From positions 62,001-126,000 of the forward strand of contig JAUYAK010000010.1 in the NCBI GenBank assembly GCA_030693515.1: 64,000 nt of DNA, given 5' to 3'. The notes beneath the pieces are model-generated. The model worked only from the letters and a program-made list of their open reading frames with translations. It had not been told where the DNA came from and did no database searches. Source of the stretch: Opitutaceae bacterium. Lineage in GTDB: Bacteria > Verrucomicrobiota > Verrucomicrobiia > Opitutales > Opitutaceae. Shown in pieces: positions 61,937-64,000 of the stretch. Both the position numbers and the translations under genes were made by a program. Numbering within the stretch: the stretch's first letter is position 1; the number at the start of each line of letters is the position of its first letter.

Positions 61937-63717
61937 GCCGGTGCCAACTCGGCCGGCTTTTCACTGGCGACCGGGCGATCAAGCAGCATCCGGTTCACCT
62001 GCTCATGCTCTTTGCACCAGCCCTTGATTTCGACGTCGTTGAAAATCTTCCCGATGGTCCGGCGAAGCAGGCCTTTGAGATTGGCGTCCTGGAGGTCGTG
62101 CAGGGAACGGATGGCCTCTTCCTTGTAGGCGCCGAGCAGCACGTCGGCGCGATCCGTGGCGCCGAGTTCGCGATAGAGCGCCTCGATCTGCGCGGACGTT
62201 ACGCCGGCGGGCCAGGCGCGCCGCCAGAGAGACGCGAGGATTTCCTTCTGCCCGTCCTTGGCCTTCTCATGCGCAATGGCGAGCAGCAGGCTCGGGCGGA
62301 GTCCCTCGATGTCGTTCGTCTCGCCGCCGAACCCGAGGTCGTTCAGGTCGTCGCGAATCTGGTAGGCGATGCCGAGCGCCTCGCTGTAGCGGCCGATGGT
62401 TTCGGAGACATCATCGTGCGCAATCACGCCCGCGTAGAGCGCGCCCAGCCGCAACGCGACCTCAAAGGCCGGGGCGGTCTTGCGGCGGAAAATATCGAGC
62501 ACCTCGTTCGGCCGGAGCGGCTGGGGGCGGCGCGCCCAGCACAGCTCGGCACCCTGCCCGCGGCAGAGCTGGCGCTGACCCTCCGCGGCGACCTGCAGCA
62601 TTCGCACGCGCTGCTCGGCCGACACCTTGCAGGCTGCAAGGAGACGGTAGCCCTCGCCAATGAGCAGATCGCCGACGTTGAGCGCGACGGCGGTGCCATA
62701 TTGCTCGTGCAGCGTTTTCTCGCCGTAACGGAGCGTGTCGTTGTCCTCGATGTCGTCGTGGATCAGCGAGGCTTTGTGGAAACACTCGACCGCAACCGCC
62801 ACCTTGCGGAGATCATCGGGCAGCGCGGCGCCCGTGCTGCCGGACATCGCCTGATAGGTCGCGGCGGTCAGGAAGGGCCGCCAGCGTTTGCCCGCACGGC
62901 CGAGCCATTCACGGCCGATGCGCTCGGTCTCACCCTCGGACTTGCCCATGATGAGCTCGAGCGAGCCCGGCGAAAACCAGAAGTCCACTTCGTCGCGCAG
63001 CGCCCCGAGGTCCATCCGGCGCGTGCGGTCCTCGCTCGTGAGGTGGATATATTCCCACACCCAGTCGAGATCGACGGTGGTGTCGATGCAGTCGTCCTGG
63101 AGGAGCGGAATGGCCACGCCGGGAATCGCCGCGGCCTCCATGTAAGGAAAAGCCTGCTCCAGCACGCTGAGGCAGCTCACGCCCACGATGGCGTCGATTT
63201 TCCCCGTCTGGATGATCGACATGACCACCGCGCTGCCCTCGGCCACGAGCACCGCGTAGCCCAATTTCTCCGCCTCCGCCTGCAGGTCCTGAATCGTGCA
63301 GAGGCCGCACTGTTTGCACAGCAGGCCGAACTCGTCGAACGGCGCGGGGCACTTCGACTCCACGCGCATGCACTTCGGCAGCAGCAGCAGCCGGCGCTCA
63401 AAGGGCACCGCGGCGAGCGGCTCGCGCCACATTTCGTTGGAAAGGACGACGCCAATGTAATCGCGATAGATCGGATCGCAGCGCAGCAGGGCGATGACGC
63501 GGTCAGCGTGCTCCTTCAGGGTCGCGGCCGGCAACGGCGGCACGGGCTTGTGCTCGGCGACATAGTCGCGCACGGCGTGCAGCACGCGCGTCCGCTCAAA
63601 GGGCGTCTGGGGGATGTTCTGCTTTGGCTTGCGGAAACGCTGCTGCACCGTGTGGCGCGGCAAGATAAGCGAGTCGAACGTGGCGGCGGGGGTTTCCGGA
63701 AGAGTGGAGACGCTCAT
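61933..63717 (-). CDS. DUF116-polyprenyl diphosphate synthase fusion
   Basis: 594 aa two-domain protein. Residues about 75-225 are a DUF116 domain with clustered cysteines (Cys116, 123, 134, 137, 140, 182, 210; LLCKQCGLCTIQDLQAEAEKLGYAVLV, IVGVSCLSVLE, LLQDDCIDT), suggesting an Fe-S or metal site. Residues about 250-590 are a trans-isoprenyl diphosphate synthase with both aspartate motifs: HDDIEDND (Asp321-Asp325) and QIRDDLNDLG (Asp456-Asp460). An active synthase is therefore likely. The fusion joins chain elongation to a redox or sulfur-type domain. The next gene is translationally coupled. Confidence 0.9.
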   Translation of the reverse strand: MSVSTLPETPAATFDSLILPRHTVQQRFRKPKQNIPQTPFERTRVLHAVRDYVAEHKPVPPLPAATLKEHADRVIALLRCDPIYRDYIGVVLSNEMWREPLAAVPFERRLLLLPKCMRVESKCPAPFDEFGLLCKQCGLCTIQDLQAEAEKLGYAVLVAEGSAVVMSIIQTGKIDAIVGVSCLSVLEQAFPYMEAAAIPGVAIPLLQDDCIDTTVDLDWVWEYIHLTSEDRTRRMDLGALRDEVDFWFSPGSLELIMGKSEGETERIGREWLGRAGKRWRPFLTAATYQAMSGSTGAALPDDLRKVAVAVECFHKASLIHDDIEDNDTLRYGEKTLHEQYGTAVALNVGDLLIGEGYRLLAACKVSAEQRVRMLQVAAEGQRQLCRGQGAELCWARRPQPLRPNEVLDIFRRKTAPAFEVALRLGALYAGVIAHDDVSETIGRYSEALGIAYQIRDDLNDLGFGGETNDIEGLRPSLLLAIAHEKAKDGQKEILASLWRRAWPAGVTSAQIEALYRELGATDRADVLLGAYKEEAIRSLHDLQDANLKGLLRRTIGKIFNDVEIKGWCKEHEQVNRMLLDRPVASEKPAELAPA

Positions 63718-63763
63718 GAGTAAGAAAGACGGAGAAAAAGCGCGGCGATGGAAAGGAGGGAAA

Positions 63764-64000
63764 TCATGTCACGGTCGTTTCCGCCACGGCCCGCGGCGGA
63801 GCCGGCGGGGCGGAAACGAGCTGTCGGCTGAGCGACGCCGCTTTGCCGGCCGCATCGTGCGCGACGTCGCGGTAGGCGTTGAAATCGTAAAACCAGTATT
63901 TCTTCGCGAGCCGATACATCCAGTGCTTCTCCGGCACCTCCTCGCCCGGGAGCCACTGGCTGAAACGCGGCGTCATCGCGTCGAGCTCGGCCATCGCGGT
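63764..64000 (-). CDS. C-terminal part of an unidentified protein, continues beyond the window
   Basis: The frame is open to the right edge (an internal ATG at 63994 is probably not the start) and ends at 63764. The visible 78 residues read MTPRFSQWLPGEEVPEKHWMYRLAKKYWFYDFNAYRDVAHDAAGK, then a low-complexity Ala/Pro tail. Family not identifiable from this end. It is first in line before the DUF116-synthase gene (46 nt), so it may be another pathway enzyme. Confidence 0.55.
   Translation of the reverse strand, partial: TAMAELDAMTPRFSQWLPGEEVPEKHWMYRLAKKYWFYDFNAYRDVAHDAAGKAASLSRQLVSAPPAPPRAVAETTVT

Noticed and set aside
1-64000. tRNA, rRNA or insertion sequence genes
   Set aside because: No cloverleaf, rRNA-like stretch or transposase was seen in the gaps I read; a tRNAscan or Infernal run would settle the small RNAs.

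Overview
The window is about 64 kb of high-GC, densely coding chromosomal DNA with short intergenic gaps. Gene content points to a Gram-negative bacterium of the Verrucomicrobiota, most likely Opitutaceae. The reasons are: LpxK and a TonB receptor; a secreted amidase ending in tandem copies of a domain closing in LVEVYEVP; several PQQ-like beta-propeller proteins; a DUF116-polyprenyl synthetase fusion; and a large load of intergenic palindromic elements. The taxonomic call is inference. I saw no rRNA, tRNA, CRISPR array, insertion sequence or phage gene.

Left part (1-29 kb), mostly housekeeping: priA (cut by the edge), a Fur-family regulator, lipB-lipA (lipoate), trmO, a secreted N-acetylmuramoyl-L-alanine amidase, a secreted sugar-related set (alpha/alpha-barrel protein, cytochrome c-glucose/sorbosone dehydrogenase fusion, mutarotase), pgi, rsmI, Ppx/GppA, RluD-type pseudouridine synthase, adenosine-deaminase family enzyme, M29 aminopeptidase, lpxK, class V aminotransferase, topoisomerase III, class II fructose-bisphosphate aldolase, an alkyltransferase-like protein and a small P-loop kinase.

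Middle (29.7-42.1 kb): an RND efflux operon (permease, adaptor, TolC), then a rearranged scar in which a truncated sulfatase is joined to a second copy of the tolC 3' end and a decayed copy of the gene that follows tolC. After it come a STAS protein, aconitase, a peroxiredoxin and tyrS.

Right part (42.1-64 kb): 18 consecutive genes on the minus strand, resembling a biosynthesis and export locus. In transcription order: the C-terminus of an unidentified protein, a DUF116-polyprenyl diphosphate synthase fusion, a terpene-cyclase/prenyltransferase-like alpha/alpha barrel, a TonB receptor, two PQQ-like propeller proteins, an acid-adenylating enzyme + aldehyde dehydrogenase-fold reductase + iron alcohol dehydrogenase trio (acid to aldehyde to alcohol), a third propeller lipoprotein, a HemN-like radical SAM enzyme, a lipoprotein, a chorismate-lyase-like protein, a flavin-dependent halogenase-like enzyme, a GT4 glycosyltransferase, a hotdog thioesterase, a small EamA-like membrane protein and a phenylacetate-CoA-ligase-like enzyme. 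Together these could make, reduce, decorate and glycosylate a 4-hydroxybenzoate and/or isoprenoid product.

The most unusual signal is a set of palindromic repeat families. One 48-nt family occurs twice inside genes, in frame, encoding almost the same 16-residue peptide (Fe-alcohol dehydrogenase at 51101-51148; signal-peptide region of a propeller protein at 56425-56472). Elsewhere the GTAG ends of palindromes provide the TAG stop codons of four genes, and at 17309-17372 one element stops both convergent genes. This resembles the protein-coding palindromic elements known from Rickettsia.
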